Below, piece after piece: positions 20,705 through 45,769 of a stretch of DNA of 64,000 bases. Each line of letters begins with the position of its first letter. The first letter of the stretch is position 1. This DNA comes from Toxorhynchites rutilus septentrionalis. Lineage: Eukaryota > Arthropoda > Insecta > Diptera > Culicidae. Where the stretch lies: assembly GCF_029784135.1 (NCBI RefSeq), contig NC_073744.1:31813380-31877379 (forward strand). Reading direction: 5' to 3'. The position numbers and the translations under genes were made by a program. The notes under the pieces were generated by a model. It saw only the letters and a list, made by a program, of their open reading frames with translations. It made no database searches and was not told where the DNA came from.

Positions 20705-21077
20705 GGGCCTGGTTCTCGAATACACTTCACGGTGAAAACGAAATAAACGGCACGCCATTTAACAACGTTTTACAAGTTAGTGAAGTGTCGAAGATAATAA
20801 TGAGTTTTCAGGCAGAATGATCACTTTTAAAATAAAAAATCATTAATGAAAATTAACTTCTTCGTATCAAACTGGTATCCAATGTGAGTGGAAAACTTTG
20901 TTTTCTTCATGTGATATAATAATCTCATGAAAAAATTTCATCTGAAGATAATTTGATATTATAATGATAAGTTTAGTGGAAAACTAATCTCGTATCCAGA
21001 TGTCGACACCGTACCGTTGTCATCGCGAATACGTTTCATTCCGTTTCCACCGTGAAGTGTATTCGAGAATCAGGCCC
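20705..21077 (-). mobile_element. 373-bp MITE, copy 2
   Basis: Begins GGGCCTGGTTCTCGAATACA and ends in the complement, flanked by AAT (20702-20704, 21078-21080), the complement of the duplication at copy 1. It aligns with copy 1 in reverse complement over its whole length with scattered differences. Degenerate pieces of the family are seen at about 53840-53990 and 40605-40690. Confidence 0.87.
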
Positions 21078-24000
21078 AATGTTATGTAATTGATGAATTT
21101 AAATATTAAAATGAGAAATTCAACTTAAATGTCAAGAAATGAACTAATAAACGTGAATAAAACAGCTCATGTTTTAAGAAGAAAATATTTTTATAAACGT
21201 TAAAATTTTGTTTTCTTGCCAATTCTCTTCAGATTTTCAAGAAATTCATGCTTCAAATTTTTTATATGCTCCCGTATAATTTTGAAATTTTGTCATTACT
21301 AGATTTGACAAAAAATTTAACCTGATTTTTCGGATTTTTTCCTTCTCCATTCGAGTAAATGATGCATTCGTGTATTTGTTCCATTGCGGAAAATGTTGCA
21401 TTCGGGTAAACACGTCTACCGTCACTTTTCGAAGCTGGATATAATTTTTAGAAAGATCCGTTATCGGAGATGTTTGACATTTTCGACGGTGTAAAAGTCG
21501 TTGATTGGATATCAAATGTACCCTATCAACAAGATAGTTTGATCATCATCTGACTGCGAGAACCGTCTATTTAAACTAGACATCAGCCGTGTTTGATTGG
21601 CAATCAAATTTAGGAATTAATGCTATATGCGTCAGAATTGACGGTGCAAAATTGTTTTTAATCGGATGTGTTTTTGTTCCCCGTGTATAATATTGCGCAT
21701 TAGGCTCATTTAAGAATTATTCCGTCTGTCGTTTACAAAAATGTAAAATCGAAATTAATGGACCCAGCATCCACTTGACATGATCTGTTTATTGATTTCG
21801 CAGTCATTATGTTCGAAAATAGTAAAATGGTTTCTGTTTGTTTTTGTTATGGCGTATTATCCATTTTTAAATGAATTGTCGTTTTTGCAAGTTGGAGAAC
21901 ACCTGCCAATTAATATGCAAGCAATGCAATTTTCCCGGATACGCTGAAAATTAGAATAAATAAAATTTCCTGCATGAAATTCAAATTAACCATTCGGCTG
22001 GCTATTCGCTCAAGAATCGGAACAATACGCAGGAACAAACACACCCAAACTCGTCATTCCCAATCCATAATATGACAGGAGACATTTGAAGCACGCAGTT
22101 AAAAATTATGGATGCCACTGGTCGTTGAATACAAATATAGTATCGTGATCATCATAATTCTGTATCACACTTTATCGCGCGATATCAATTAAGAATTTTA
22201 AACATGAATAGCAAAGCATCTGGACAATAATTTGAATCTGATCATCAACAAACTTCCAAGTCCAATAGCGATTCTTGACCGTTGCAAAAATACTGTTTTC
22301 ATCCATCCGATCTATTCAAAAATTAAATTCAATCATCATCAGACGAATTCGATTCTAGTTGTGACCCAACATTTCCCACTTATTGGGTTCGCTCCGCTTT
22401 TACACTCCGGTAAATTCAATCTTCCCGTCGAAACGGCAACGTCGTAACTCAATGAGACGAAGCGTTTGTTCTCCAAAACAGGAAAGCCGAGAACGTTTCC
22501 CACTTCTGCATCAAATTTCGAATCCCTTATTTCATCAAATATTCAACAGAAAGGCAGCAACGAATTACCGCTCCAACCGGCAGCAGACGTCCGTCTGAAT
22601 GAAGTGCCAATTTCCTTTCCTAACACGCATAAATTGCTAATGGGCAGAAATGGGAATTCTCTGTATTTCATATGCTGTATGAAGACAGCGATTGGAGCGA
22701 GGATGTGATCGTCGTGGGTGGGGAGGACTTTCTCTAAAACCATAACTGTACCAAATGTAAGCTTCCTTGTTGACAAGCTGTCGCGCCCCCTGCGATGCGC
22801 CTCGCTCGAGGAATGGAACGAATGATACGGGACAATCAACGAACTGTGCCGCTTCAGCTCGTCTTCCAGTGGCGACAGGAGACGATATTCTCTAAATCGG
22901 ATTACAATCGATTTCCGAATCAATCGCCGTGGTAACAACCAGCTAGTGGCAAAATAGAACCAGAAATGTGCCGTCCAAGAAGCGCTTCGCAATTGACGTA
23001 GGCATCCCAGTGCTTTTAGAAATTTTAATATATATTCAAGATTTCAGAGTTTTGGGCTTGTAGAATTTATGGGATTGTTACCACTGGAACTTATGCCCTA
23101 AAGGGGTTCAATTTAAGGATGGTTCTCGAAAAATGATTTCCTGCGGGTGTGCACCTGATTCCTTTGTCAGTATTCAATGTTATTTTGTTCCTATCACAAA
23201 CCTTCTCTTTCAGGTCTCCCGAGCGTTGAGAGACGATCGAACGTTTACTGACCCTCACCAGATGCACTTCGTCCTGCCGTTCGCAGTTCAGTGTGTACGG
23301 AGAAACGTCTAACGCTAAACGCGGCATACAAAAGTGCTAACATTATCCAATTTAAATTCTCATCACTGAACGCGACGCCATCGTGTACTAATAGACATAA
23401 CGTATTACCATATTTTTTGCGCGTTGACAAGAGTACAATTAACGCCCTCGAGATGTGCTTCCGTCTCAGCTTTGTGGCTTTGAGCCACGGTTCAGCGGCT
23501 ACAAGTTGAACGTCGAGTTCATTAATGCGAATGAAACGCAACTACCGGTGGAAACAGCGGCGTTGTACTGGTTATCCGCTATTTTTCACGATCTGAATTA
23601 CACAGAAGGGACCAGCTGCTGGCGGTATCATGGCGGAGGAGTTAGACCAATTGAGTTAGTGAGATGAGATGTGATAAATAAGAGCTGGGTGCGGATTACA
23701 GCATATTGCTCGAAATCAAGAGGAAGAAGGCGAGAGAAGATACGAGGGATGAACCGATTTAATGTCCTACTGTACCATTTTCAATGCTTTAAAGTGATTT
23801 TAATTTTTTGGAAAATCCCAATGAACTCACGGTTTACTTAAAATTCACTACCGCTTTCACTGTAGCGCTCCTAGTTGTCATCGTCTTGTGCTATCATGCA
23901 ACCAATCCGGACGTTGAAACGAAATTCAATTACAAAAACACGCGCTTGGAATTTTTGCAGCAAGGTTTCGATTTTGCTTAAAATTGCTTATAAGAATGTT

Positions 24001-24946
24001 TTAATAGAGGTATAGAACTTTAAGTTGGCAACACTTCTCGGTGTGTGCGTCATTAAGGTGAAGGTTGAAGCTAGCCACAAATGTCTGCCACAATGGCGCT
24101 CATTTCTTTCATCTCCCTCCCTCACCTCTCGCCCGAAAATCAATAATTTTGCGAAACAGTGTGAAGAAAATGATCGTTTTCGCACACTTTCCATCAAGTA
24201 ATATCAACCAAACTCTAATCGATTACTCACAAGATATTAAATTTTCATCTGCTTTCGCACCGTATAGTGAAGAACGTCGGAAAACTCGAGCAAGTGCTCT
24301 GAAAGTTAAATTTTCGTTTTTCAATCTTCCGCAATGGTTTTGTTTGTATTGGTGGAAGCATCGTTATTTTTTCGACACTGATGCCAAACAACATCATCGA
24401 AACAGCTATAAAAACCACTCAATAAAATGTTATTCCGGAGTCATAGCGTCCCATGTCATGAAAATCAATAGAATAAAATTGTGTTGATATCAATACAATT
24501 ATTATTTTTACGTTTAATGGGTCTATAATGTAAGTTTTAGCAACTTTAACATTGGGTAAGAATATTGTATTGCAGAGCTCGGAACACGGCCACGTCTGCC
24601 TATGCTTTCAAAAACAGTAAACGGAAAAGTATTAAATTCAATCTAAATGCCTCGGCCAACGAAGAGAAGGGTTAAGGCTTTCCAACGTGAATATGTGAAA
24701 ACAATACGATCAACGAAGGAAAATATTAAGGAATTATCAACATCGAGTTACTATGCGGAAGAACTTGTTAATACCAAAAGTGCCCCAATTCGCATGTGTT
24801 ATAAATTTGCTCATGTTACGCTCGCGTATAATCAGAATCATATGCAAATGCACCTTCTATATATATTTATATTTGCAATTGTTCATCGGAACACATCGTT
24901 CATACATTTTACTTTAGTATTGAATTGTTATTTGTTTTTTTTTTAA
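21078..24946. other. 3.9 kb without a recognised gene
   Basis: Only short open frames of 60-150 codons, none with a domain I recognise. The part from about 22380 to 23660 is richer in G and C than its surroundings, includes a TCAGT initiator-like site near 23290 and could be regulatory DNA or an unrecognised non-coding exon. No transposon termini were identified. Confidence 0.4.
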
Positions 24947-25144
24947 ATGTATTCAAAGACTCGTGTCAATGAAGCGCCACACAGTCTGATAAGTGAATTG
25001 ATCTATTTACGTGTGCTTTGCTCTTCTCTCACAAACACTATTACCCCATTTTTACACGAGGGTTTACCTATACTACTACAATGGCTAGCTTCCACCTTCA
25101 CCTTAAATCGTCATCAAATTTTGATTCGTTCCCGCCATTCCACA

Positions 25145-25262
25145 ATGAATAGACTGAAAACTGAACAACGCCCGCAAATTGTGCAAATTTCCTACCAAAA
25201 CCGTGATTCAGTTCGAATAACTTATTGCCCTCTTCGTCCATTATATGGTTTACAGCAAGGCT
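25145..25262 (+). pseudogene. N-terminal fragment of a mariner-type transposase
   Basis: The frame reads NRLKTEQRPQIVQISYQN, then RPLYGL, the start of the helix-turn-helix region of transposases related to the DD41D element at 6572. The frame runs on without homology, and no catalytic blocks or inverted repeats follow. Truncated relic. Confidence 0.5.
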
Positions 25263-25424
25263 TGTTATTTTTGAAGCTAAGAAATGAAAATGATTTTTCT
25301 ACTTATTCTTTCCACTTCAGCCAGAGTTATTTTCGATTTACTTATTTTAGTCAAATAGGGGGAAGTCAGATCGGTATATTCTCTGCGCATACTGAAACAT
25401 CAATTCTTCTGTTTTGTTCATTTC

Positions 25425-25680
25425 CAGCAAATATATATACAGCGTATATGATACAGCATCATATACGTTATATATGTCTAATACAACCATTGTCATACGT
25501 ATATACGATTTATTACAAACATGAAAAACCACAAATAGCGGAAAATATGTCCATAAAATGTTTAGCCTCACGAATCACTATTTCTACATATGAGAACATT
25601 TATGTTTTCAGAAATAGAAAGTGTTCCAATGACTTTCAGTGGGAAAGGGTTATAAATATTCAAAATGAATGGTGTTGATT
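25425..25680. repeat. Partial copy of the CCAGCAAAC inverted-repeat element
   Basis: Matches the left part of the fuller element at 52321-53284: a CCAGCAAA terminus, then 'GCGTATAT', later 'CGATTTATTACA' and 'CCTCACGAATC'. Diverged, non-coding. Confidence 0.55.
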
Positions 25681-25683
25681 TTT

Positions 25684-25832
25684 GAGAAGATTACTCCAAT
25701 AGAACTCGAACCCGGTTGTTTGGGTTATCAAGCAGCAGCTATATCACGCGGCTATCTGAAATATAATTCTAGAGCAGTAAAAACTCGTACATATGATAGG
25801 AAAGAGATGTAATCGGATATGTCATTCCAGGA
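25684..25832 (-). repeat. tRNA-like SINE-type repeat
   Basis: On the minus strand a B box-like GGGTTCGAGTTC and an A box-like TAGCCGCGTGATATAGC have tRNA-like spacing. The same core recurs at 28681-28826 and, with GGAGTTCGAACCC, at 52777-52870. Two copies share the flank 'CAGTAAAAACTCGTAC' and end at 'ACGTCATTCC' or 'ATGTCATTCC', so the unit is about 150 bp. Whether the internal promoter works is unknown. Confidence 0.5.
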
Positions 25833-25833
25833 G

Positions 25834-25990
25834 CCCCAGCAAACATTGAATCGTGTATCTTGCATATTCAAAGTCGTAAAGTATGCATCGTGTACATCTG
25901 GAATCGTATAAATGCGAAAAACACGATTATGGTTATTACTACAGATTACGTTGTAATTCAGTATAACAAACATCGGTTTTATGACATACA
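25834..25990. repeat. Fragment with a CCCAGCAAACATTGAATCG terminus
   Basis: Opens with nearly the same 19 bases as the termini at 52321 and 53284, so it is the end of another copy of that family. Its other end was not found. Confidence 0.5.
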
Positions 25991-26030
25991 CTACCGTAAA
26001 GTCAGCCTTACCGACATCTTATATGTACCG

Positions 26031-26466
26031 TAGGGTGATAATGGATGTATGGAAAAAATGTCATCATCGAATTTCAAAAACCGACCATGTACAATTTATT
26101 CATTGGCCAAAAAAAATAACCTTGCAAAGTTTCAGCTCAATCAGACATGATTTAGGGGTGTCTCAAAGCGCTCAAAGTTTAGATTTTTTGATCCTCGAAA
26201 ATCTTTCAAGGGGGGAGTAAAGGACATTTGAAAAATCGAAAAAAAAATCAATGCAAAATGACTTAAAAATGATTAAAACGTCGGTGTAATCTCGAAAAAA
26301 AACGACTTTTTGGGATCAAAAAATCAAAACTTTGAGTGCTTTGAGGCACCCTTAAATCATGTCCGATTGAGCTAAAACTTTGCACAGGTAATTTTTTAGG
26401 CCAATAAACAAAATGTACATAGTCGGTTTTCGAAATTTGACATGACCATTTTCGCTGCCACCCTAA
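26031..26466. mobile_element. Foldback MITE (436 bp)
   Basis: The left arm from TAGGGTGATAATGG and the right arm ending CCACCCTAA pair over about 180 bp, through 'AACCGACCATGTACA', 'TCAATCAGACATGATTTAGG' and 'CAAAGCGCTCAAAGTTT' and their complements. It ends a few bases before a Tc1-like element. Relatives occur at 20078-20345 and, more distantly, at 39220-39430. Confidence 0.78.
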
Positions 26467-26470
26467 TGTA

Positions 26471-28049
26471 CAGTGTCGGACAAAACATTAAGACTACTGC
26501 TCAAGCAAAAAAAGAAAGTTCGAATAAATTTATAACATCTGTAGTTAAAACAATCGTCATTAATTAAAAAAGCGTTTTAAGCATGCTTAAAAACTAAAAT
26601 AACGCGACATAATTTAGTTCCAGTTCCTCATTTCGGCTGTTGTTTCGATCGATTTATTGAAGAAAATTAAATGTTTCTCGTTGGCGTTTTGTGTTTTCTT
26701 GGATCCTGGATCCTGGATCCTGGTAAGTATTTATGTAAAAAGAAGTATGTAGGGTTGCAATTCTCGAATTCTAGTTGCAGTCAACGAAAAATGAGTCGCG
26801 TGCATAATTGTACAGAAACACAGCGGATGATCATCCGTAAAATGACAAACAGCAGCCAACACGAAATCGCTGACGGACGATCCAAAACCTTCGTGTTCAA
26901 TGTCCTCCACAACCGCAAAAATCCGAAACGACTGGACGCTCAAGGAAAACGACCGCGAAGGATGACTCTGCCATAAAGCGAGCCTCCGAGAAAGATCCGT
27001 TGGAGGCCATTGAAGGCCTCGAAAGGACGAACTGAACTTGTCCTTGATTTCCGGACAGTTCAGCGGCGGCTAGTGGGGCAGGAACTAGGCGGTAAAAACC
27101 CCCGAAAGGTCCCTATGCTGACACCGAAGCATCTGAAGGCGCGGCTGAAGGTCGCGAAAGACCACTTCGATTGGATTGATCCGGAGAAGGAAAAGCAGTG
27201 ACGAAATATATTGTGGTCGGATGAGACAAAGGTAAACCTCACCGGCTCGGACGGAAAAACTTGGATCCATCGGTCAATAGGCTGCGCTTACATGCCACAT
27301 TCGAAGATATTCAAGCATGGAGGAAGAAACACTATGGTGTGAGGGTGCTTCTCCTGGTACGGTGATGGCCCTCTGTACTGGGTGAATAAGATCATGGATC
27401 AGTACCTCGACGCCCAAATCCTAAAGTATGTTATGATGCCACACGACGAGTGGCAGATGTCCCTGAAATGACATTTCATACAGGATAACGATCCGAATCA
27501 CACCACCAAGGCCGTCAACAAGTGGTTCCAGGATAACAAAGGCAACTTCATGGAGTGGCCAGCACAGTCACCGGATCTAAACCCTATAGAGAACCTTTGG
27601 GACATCGTGAAAAGGTCGGTGGACACGGAAAAGTCGATGAATAAGCACTAATTGTGGGATATGATCCAAACTTGTTGGTACGTCATCTCGATCACCACGT
27701 GTCAGAAGCTGGTGGAATCCATGCCGAACCGGGTGCGTGAAGTGATACGTAAAAAAAGTTTACACGAGGTACTAACCCTAGAAGCTTTTCACGGTATGAA
27801 TTTTCTTGTTTTTATTTTTTTACCATGAATTTGAAAAACCGGTCTTGATTTTTGTAGCGTAATTTTAGTTGGTAACTATGCTTAAAACGCATTTTTTGAT
27901 GATTGACTATTGTTTTCACTACAGATGTTATAAATTTCTTCGAACAATGCAAATCAATTATATTAATGAATTGAGGACTGGATTGGATTATTTTTTTCTC
28001 TTTTTTCTTTTTTTGCCTGAGAAGTGGTCTAAATATTTGTCCGACACTG
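26471..28049 (+). mobile_element. Degenerate Tc1-like element (DD34E)
   Basis: Left terminus CAGTGTCGGACAAAACATTA and right terminus, complement of CAGTGTCGGACAAATATTTA, about 50 bp each with an A-rich inner part. TA precedes the left end. The right flank is CATA, so one duplication copy has mutated. A transposase pseudogene fills the interior. Confidence 0.85.
26791..27826 (+). pseudogene. Tc1-family transposase with multiple stops
   Basis: Recognisable pieces in order are the N-terminal helix-turn-helix (ETQRMIIRKM), then ILWSDETKVNLTGSDG with the first catalytic Asp. QDNDPNHTTKAVNKWF holds the second Asp, followed by WPAQSPDLNPIENLW with the Glu. The spacing of 34 residues between the last two is exact for Tc1. 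At least three in-frame stops and frame changes separate the pieces. It has been dead for some time, yet the catalytic triad itself is unmutated. Confidence 0.85.
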
Positions 28050-28094
28050 CATATCAGGCGGATACAGTTCGCGAATAGCATAGACGTATACGAG

Positions 28095-28452
28095 GTCTGT
28101 TCAAAAAGTATCGCGACTTTCGAATTTACGCGAGTTACGTATATTCGATCTTAAATTTTTTTTTGTGGCATTATGTTGGCACTCATGTCTCTTGTTGATG
28201 CTGACAAGTACGGCTATTTTGAATGTTCAGTTAATTTTTGACAACTGCTTTTCTTACACGTGTTTTGGTTCATCTTCGATTATTGCCTATTGCCTATCTC
28301 TAAAAAAATCCCTTCCTAGTGCTGAAGCAAAATCGGCTATGGCTATGGAAATACTTAATGGATTGGGACCAGTGGACCACCCTCTCTACAAGAGCTGTTC
28401 TAAAAGTATCATGATTTTTGTATACCTACGGATTACTTATATTTGATTTCAG
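28095..28452. repeat. Two directly repeated mariner-like left ends
   Basis: GTCTGTTCAAAAAGTATCGC at 28095 and the related GAGCTGTTCTAAAAGTATCA at about 28390 each continue for about 60 bp along similar sequence (through 'TTAC', 'TATATT', 'GAT'). Such termini are typical of mariner elements. Only left ends were seen, in tandem, with no transposase. Confidence 0.35.
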
Positions 28453-28680
28453 TTGTTGACGTGCTCGGGCTTCCGGCACGCTTTGCGTCGTTCACATCTT
28501 TTCGACCCTCCGAGAACATTTTTTCGAGCTCCGATAAACTTTGTTTCGCTCCAAGGTAGGTTTACCAGATGTTCATTTGTTTGCTTGATTGGGAAGACTT
28601 CTGGATTTCTAGGTATAAGAATATTTATTTTTGTGGAAGTATAAATGTTGGCGATGGTGATGTTCAAGAAAATTGATACG

Positions 28681-28826
28681 ATGAAATTCGAACTATGATT
28701 GTTCAGATTATCGAGCAGCAGCTATCCCGCTCAGCCAGCCGGAATAAATGCTGGAACAGTAAAAACTCGTACACATGATACAAAAGAGATGCAGTCGGAT
28801 ACGTCATTCCATTTTTCTTATTCAAC
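28681..28826 (-). repeat. tRNA-like SINE-type repeat, second copy
   Basis: Same family as 25684-25832, recognised by 'GAGCAGCAGCTAT', 'AACAGTAAAAACTCGTACA' and the end 'ACGTCATTCC'. Its B box is more decayed. Confidence 0.5.
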
Positions 28827-30470
28827 TGTGTCCTAAGGAAAAGAAGTCATCCCAATCAAACAAATTAAATATTTAGTTTCGTTTATTTGAAATCATAGCC
28901 AAGGAAATATACACCCATTCCTTGCCAGACCGATATAGTGCCTCTCAGATTTCCATGAAAAGTGGTAGTTTTGTTCTTTATTGCAAAATATTAGACCCGT
29001 ATTTTCTTATTTTTTTCGTTAGGGTGACCATTTCCATTTTAGGATGGTAATAATTATAACTGAAGCTTATGAGTTAGTTTTTGTTGAAAAAATATTACTC
29101 TTGTGAGAAAAACATTGATTTTCGTTTTTGTAATTATTGATTGAGTCAGTTTTTATATATATACATATACAATTCCCATACAATTCGAAGCTGAAGTCGT
29201 CAAGTACTTTATGACCTTTACAATTTAGGAAGTTGGTTCAGAATCGAAAATATAAAAAGTAGGGGATACTTATTATATTTTTGATTTGATGGTCGGTAGT
29301 CTGATGTGCCCTTTTAGATTTAGGAAACATGTAGTTTAGGACACAAGTTGTTCAAAAGAACAATAAAAAAGGTAAATTTAATAGCAGACTAAATTTATAA
29401 CTAGATAATATCAATGGATTGGTGAATAAATATTCCAGAACATCATGACACAGCATTTTGATATGTTCAACGAAGGCATAATGTATTGAGCGATCTTACG
29501 TCACTCACAGATGCGCCGAATAGAGTTTCGAATAACTCGTGTAACATTTGAATAATACCTTTTTGGAAACGATAAACACGCAACTTCCGGCATTTGCGAC
29601 ACTCTTTCCGAAGCATTCAAAACGCTAACAAACGAAGATTTAAATTTTTTGGCGATGCGTACGACGACGAATGACGATGAGAGCGGTTGTTTTCGGGTGT
29701 GACCAACATATTTGCCGTCGCTATTGGCCTTCAAAATGTTCTAGTTATTGCAATTCGAGAACAACGTGCGAAGGCATCCGAGATGTCAATCGAGCAGTTA
29801 ACCGACAACGATAAAAACAACTAATTAAGATTTTATAGCGCGAAAACAGTATCTTCAGACTTCAAATAAGTCGTCCGACATTCGTGGAGACCTATGATCA
29901 CTACCGCCTAATAAAACACTCTTTTCACGAGAAAATTCATTTCGCAACTATTGCCTCAATTTACAGCAAACCGCATCGGCACGTTTTGGGGCGCCCCCCG
30001 AAACGGGAAGATGATGTATGTACAAGAACAGCATCCCAGCTGGGCGCTAGGCGGTTGAATCTCTAGAGCGCACACACACCCTCCTAATCTCGCAATGTTT
30101 TGATGGCATAATAGCAGAGCGCTGTGAGCATCTCCAACCAGATGTTGGGGCGGTGGGGTGTGCTTAGGGGCAAAAGCACCCGAAAGTGACATGCGGACAA
30201 CAAACGTAGAAACGATACAAAAAAAACAGAGTATCAGAAGAGACAGAGTATGTATATTCGCGCGCCCGCCATCAGTCTTCTACTCGCGCTCGACGGTAGC
30301 AGTTGCAAACTACAACCGGGACAATTCTGGAACCGATAGACGATTTTTGACCTGGTGTTAGAGTTCTGATCCCAGAGGGAAGCGGGTAATTCGCGAGTGA
30401 ACTAATTTAAACTGTTTCATAATACTGAAAGACGTAACATCGGCGCGCAAACAACAACAATATCGGCGAT
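28827..30470. other. Upstream region of the first P450 gene
   Basis: 28905-29045 is a fragment of the CCATTCCATGCC family. The rest shows no gene. Near the P450 start the DNA becomes richer in G and C (29980-30320), with no clear TATA box, unlike its two paralogues. Confidence 0.4.
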
Positions 30471-43425
<12,955 letters not shown>

Positions 43426-43534
43426 AGCAAGCGACAAACCAAAGACCAACACGAGCGCACCACCCGCACGCATCATTCTCACCAATCGTTCAGTGTAATT
43501 ATCGCCTAGAAATAATAACCATTAATCGTAACCT

Positions 43535-43540
43535 AATAAA
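43535..43540 (+). terminator. Polyadenylation signal of P450-1
   Basis: AATAAA 110 bp after the stop codon, the first canonical hexamer downstream. Confidence 0.55.
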
Positions 43541-44040
43541 GCACGTTTTATCTTATCTTTTGACGATGTATACTGTACTCTTTCTAATGTTTTTTATATT
43601 TATGAGTCTGTTTTTGGTGCGAATTGTTTGTTGAACTTGCAATCAGATTTGGGTAAATCCACTGCATCGTGTGTGAATGGGTTAAGTTCTCACACCACAC
43701 CGAACTCCCCGATCCATACTACGGAACAAGTTTCTCAAGGATGCGTTCATGGAATTTCCGAGCGTGATCCGTTATTTCTAGTCATGAGGATCGAGATAAC
43801 GGTGAGCGTATTGCAATTCTGTTCACATCCTACATCCTCATACGTTTCAATTTAATCGGATAATATATGTTGCGTTTCTACAACGGTCGCGTCGTTGTGT
43901 GTGTTGTGTTGTGTTATCAATTAGGTTTTGTTTGACTGTTGGGGATCATAGCTATAAATAATCCCTGAACTGCTTCTAATACCGCAGTAACGGTCAGAAA
44001 GTCCGTAGTGTAACGTGCAATAATAAACAAGGTCGAAAAC
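43541..44040. other. P450-1/P450-2 intergenic promoter region
   Basis: The two genes are only 615 bp apart stop to start. Apart from the TATA box nothing regulatory was identified. Confidence 0.5.
43953..43960 (+). promoter_or_regulatory. TATA box of P450-2
   Basis: TATAAATA with an initiator-like GCAGT 33 bp downstream (A at 43986), giving a 5' UTR of about 55 bp before the ATG at 44041. Confidence 0.55.
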
Positions 44041-45733
44041 ATGTTTGTAACGCCTTCAATTTTTCTGTGGTTAGTAGCCATCGGTCTGATCGTTCATATG
44101 TGTTACAAGTTCCTGTTCGGAAAACCACCAAATTTCCCCAGTGGACCTCCCAGACTTCCACTCGTCGGTGGTTACGGGATTATGCTTCTGATTAACTATC
44201 GCCATCTGCACAAAGCTGCCGCTAGGCTCTGCGAGTACTATAAAACAAGCATGCTTGGTGTGTATCTGGCCAGCTACGAAACCGTCATCATAAACGATTT
44301 CGATATTGTCAAGGAAGTGCTGAATCGGTTGGAGTTTGACGGTCGACCCGATCTGTTCTTGGCACGCTTGCGAGAGAAGCACTTCCAGCTGCGCGGAATC
44401 TTCTTTACCGATGGGCCGGACTGGAAGGAGCAGCGTCGATTTATTCTAAGATATCTGCGAGACTATGGCTTTGGTCGACGCTTCGAATTACTGGAAGCGG
44501 AGATCAGTGCCGAAATTCAGACACTGATCGAAATGCTCAGATATGGGGGCAAGTATGAGCACGAGAACGAGTTTATGAAAGACGGCTACGTCAAGTGTCC
44601 GCAAGTGTTTTTCGTGTGCTTTGCGAATGCCTTTCTTCAAGTGGTCAGCGGCGAGCGATATGCCCGCAACGAGGCGAAACCCGTGTTTGAGTAAGTGTGG
44701 TTCGATCTACAGTATTAAGTAGGTCAAATCTGTAATAAACATACAATAAAAAGAGATAATTATTATCATTTGTAGAGCTGGCAAGCACGCGATAACGTTT
44801 CAGCGTCTTGGAGATGACTTTGGAACAATCCTCAGTTTGGTCCCGTGGCTGAAGACCTTTTTCCCCAACATAACCAACTATAACAAACTTCGTGATGCGA
44901 GTATGGGAGTAAGTGAGTTCATCGAATCTGTCATTCAGAAGTATCTGGTGACCCATGATGAAAACCATACAAGGTGCTTCTTGGACCTGTACTTCAACGA
45001 AATGCGCAAGACCGGCTCGAGAAACGGCAATGGCTTCAGCTTTCAATGTTGGTTTAATTGTTTCTCTGCATAATATTTAGCTGTCATCAATCTATAATTT
45101 ATTACAGACGACCAACTGGTTCTCGGAATTGTGGACTTTTTCTTCCCGGCAATCTCTGGAGCTACCACCCAAATCGCTCTTCTGTTGGAGCGACTACTCT
45201 TGCAGCCCGAAGTTATCGAGCGAATGCAAGCGGAAATCGATGACGTCGTTGGCAGAGGCCGTTTCCCTTCCCTGGACGATCGGATCAACCTGCCCTATAC
45301 GGAAGCAACCCTACGCGAGGGAATGCGTATCGATACGTTAGTTCCATCGGGGATCGCTCACGTGGCCCTGGAAAACACAACACTGCGCGGTTACGATATT
45401 CCAAAGGGGACCATTATAATGCCGGCATTAGGTGCCATTCACAATCAGCCAGAAGTTTGGGGCGATCCGTACCAGTTCCGACCGGAACGTTTTCTGGACG
45501 TCCGGGGAAAATTGTCGCTTGCCAAAGACGTTTCCGTGCCCTTCGGCGCTGGGAAGCGACTCTGTGCTGGAGAAACGTTCGCTAGGAACACGATGTTTCT
45601 GATAGTCTCAGCGGTAGTACAGAACTTTAATCTGAAGCAACCACCCACCGATCGGTTGCCAGATCTCAGCAAACGGATGACAGGCCTGATAATAACGCCG
45701 CGGGACTTCTGGCTGAAGTTTGAACCACGATAG
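44041..45733 (+). CDS. Cytochrome P450, CYP2 clan (CYP304/305-like), paralogue 2
   Basis: Exons 44041-44690, 44776-45047 and 45108-45733 give 515 residues. Visible in order: membrane anchor (SIFLWLVAIGLIVHM), hinge NFPSGPPRLPLVGG, WKEQRRF helix C, EGMR in helix K, PERF, and FGAGKRLCAG with heme Cys at about 460. The I-helix segment is DFFFPAISGATTQ, where Ser-Gly replace the usual Asp/Glu-Thr. Introns of 85 and 60 bp sit in phases 2 and 1, at the same places as introns 2 and 3 of paralogue 1. The site of paralogue 1's giant intron is uninterrupted here (LRGIFFTDG). The three genes share order and orientation, so they arose by tandem duplication. Likely detoxification or endogenous lipid oxidation, but the substrate cannot be read from sequence. 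Confidence 0.92.
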
Positions 45734-45763
45734 ATGACGGTCTATAGTTTTTGCGTGAAAGTC

Positions 45764-45769
45764 AATAAA
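45764..45769 (+). terminator. Polyadenylation signal of P450-2
   Basis: AATAAA 30 bp after the stop codon. Confidence 0.6.

Noticed and set aside
24947..25678. 243-codon open frame
   Set aside because: It is a chance fusion of unique sequence, a mariner fragment and another repeat, with no coherent domain.
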